Assembly (NCBI GenBank): GCA_036386415.1
Contig: DASVVT010000074.1
Coordinates: 1-32,958, forward strand
Length of the DNA stretch: 32,958 nt
Source of the DNA: DASVVT01 sp036386415
Lineage (GTDB): Bacteria; Acidobacteriota; Blastocatellia; Pyrinomonadales; Pyrinomonadaceae
Direction of reading: 5' to 3'
Shown piece by piece: positions 32,824-32,958 of the stretch. The translations under genes were made by a program, and so were the position numbers. Under the pieces are notes generated by a model that was given only the letters and a program-made list of their open reading frames with translations, ran no database searches and had not been told where the DNA came from. The stretch's first letter is position 1, and every line of letters begins with the position of its first letter.

Positions 32824-32958
32824 GAAAAAGGTTCTTAATGCCCCGCTGCTTGCGGCGGGGATGGATGAACCATCTTGGCAGTGGGTTCGATGCCCACTGC
32901 CAAGATAAATGACGTTACAATGCGTGCATGGTCTTTAGAAGAACCGCGCACGCTGCTT
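32824..32958 (+). mobile_element. Left end of an IS200/IS605-like insertion sequence (runs off the window)
   Basis: TTAC (32820-32823), a known target type for this family, is followed 17 bases later by a G/C hairpin: ccccgc (32841-32846) with gcgggg (32855-32860), as at IS200/IS605 left ends. A second, perfect 14-bp hairpin (32872-32885 and 32893-32906, 7-base loop) follows, then a transposase-like start at 32928. The exact tip is inferred. Confidence 0.45.
32928..32958 (+). CDS. Possible IS200-type Y1 transposase, first ten codons only
   Basis: ATG 32928 opens a frame reading MVFRRTAHAA up to the window edge. Y1 (TnpA) transposases of the IS200/IS605 family often start with a short basic segment followed by a histidine, such as 'YRRTxHS', then a YHxVW motif. 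The catalytic HUH motif would lie outside the window. With ten residues this is a suggestion supported mainly by the adjacent hairpins. Confidence 0.35.
   Translation, partial: MVFRRTAHAA

Noticed and set aside
32872..32906. tRNA T-arm (gtggg-ttcgatg-cccac)
   Set aside because: It is part of a continuous 14-bp hairpin, the loop does not end in a pyrimidine, and there are no D-arm, anticodon arm or acceptor sequences around it.

Overview
The window most likely comes from an Acidobacteriota genome, perhaps class Blastocatellia. I infer this from tandem duplicated orphan MacB/FtsX permeases (the 'ADOP' family), very large secreted beta-propeller and FG-GAP proteins, and the DnaC-like loader fragment near the right end. 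The taxonomy rests on family habits, not on a marker gene.

Layout. (1) 1-2784: end of one ADOP permease, then a complete second one with overlapping stop/start. (2) 2785-4027: a palindromic repeat, a MarR regulator on the minus strand, and a divergent promoter region. (3) 4028-9936: two large secreted proteins, FG-GAP and SBBP propeller type, that end in the same ~83-residue C-terminal domain. (4) 9937-10770: a 121-bp palindromic element flanked by 9-bp direct repeats, then a leader rich in predicted hairpins. (5) 10771-22983: a same-strand set of exported redox and copper proteins: a 1670-aa six-cupredoxin multicopper oxidase, a discoidin/lamin-tail protein, a YVTN propeller protein, a double SCO protein with a heavy-metal-binding domain, and a cytochrome c fused to a periplasmic binding protein. 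The last three are tightly packed (8-nt overlap, then 4-nt gap) and look like one operon. The oxidase resembles MnxG-type metal oxidases in size and domain number. A plausible reading is extracytoplasmic oxidation of a metal or organic substrate, with SCO proteins supplying copper and the cytochrome accepting or passing electrons. (6) 23316-26105: a secreted TolB-like/FG-GAP protein, followed by two more long palindromes.

(7) 26542-32958: an integrated plasmid-like element. It holds a tyrosine recombinase, a small membrane protein, a possible ParB-like protein, an XRE-ParA-winged-helix operon on the minus strand, a second winged-helix protein and a DnaC-like loader on the plus strand. The loader is cut short, with an IS200/IS605-like left end just beyond it. 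The most striking structure in the window is here: a family of about 24-bp palindromes (arms CCCCTGCAATC and GATTGCAGGGG). At least eleven full or partial copies lie between 29069 and 31056. Two of them lie in frame inside the winged-helix gene downstream of parA. Six others assemble into two perfect composite palindromes of 60 and 66 bp between the divergent partition and replication operons. I propose that they are the centromere and/or origin of a little-described integrative replicon. This is inference from position and structure only.
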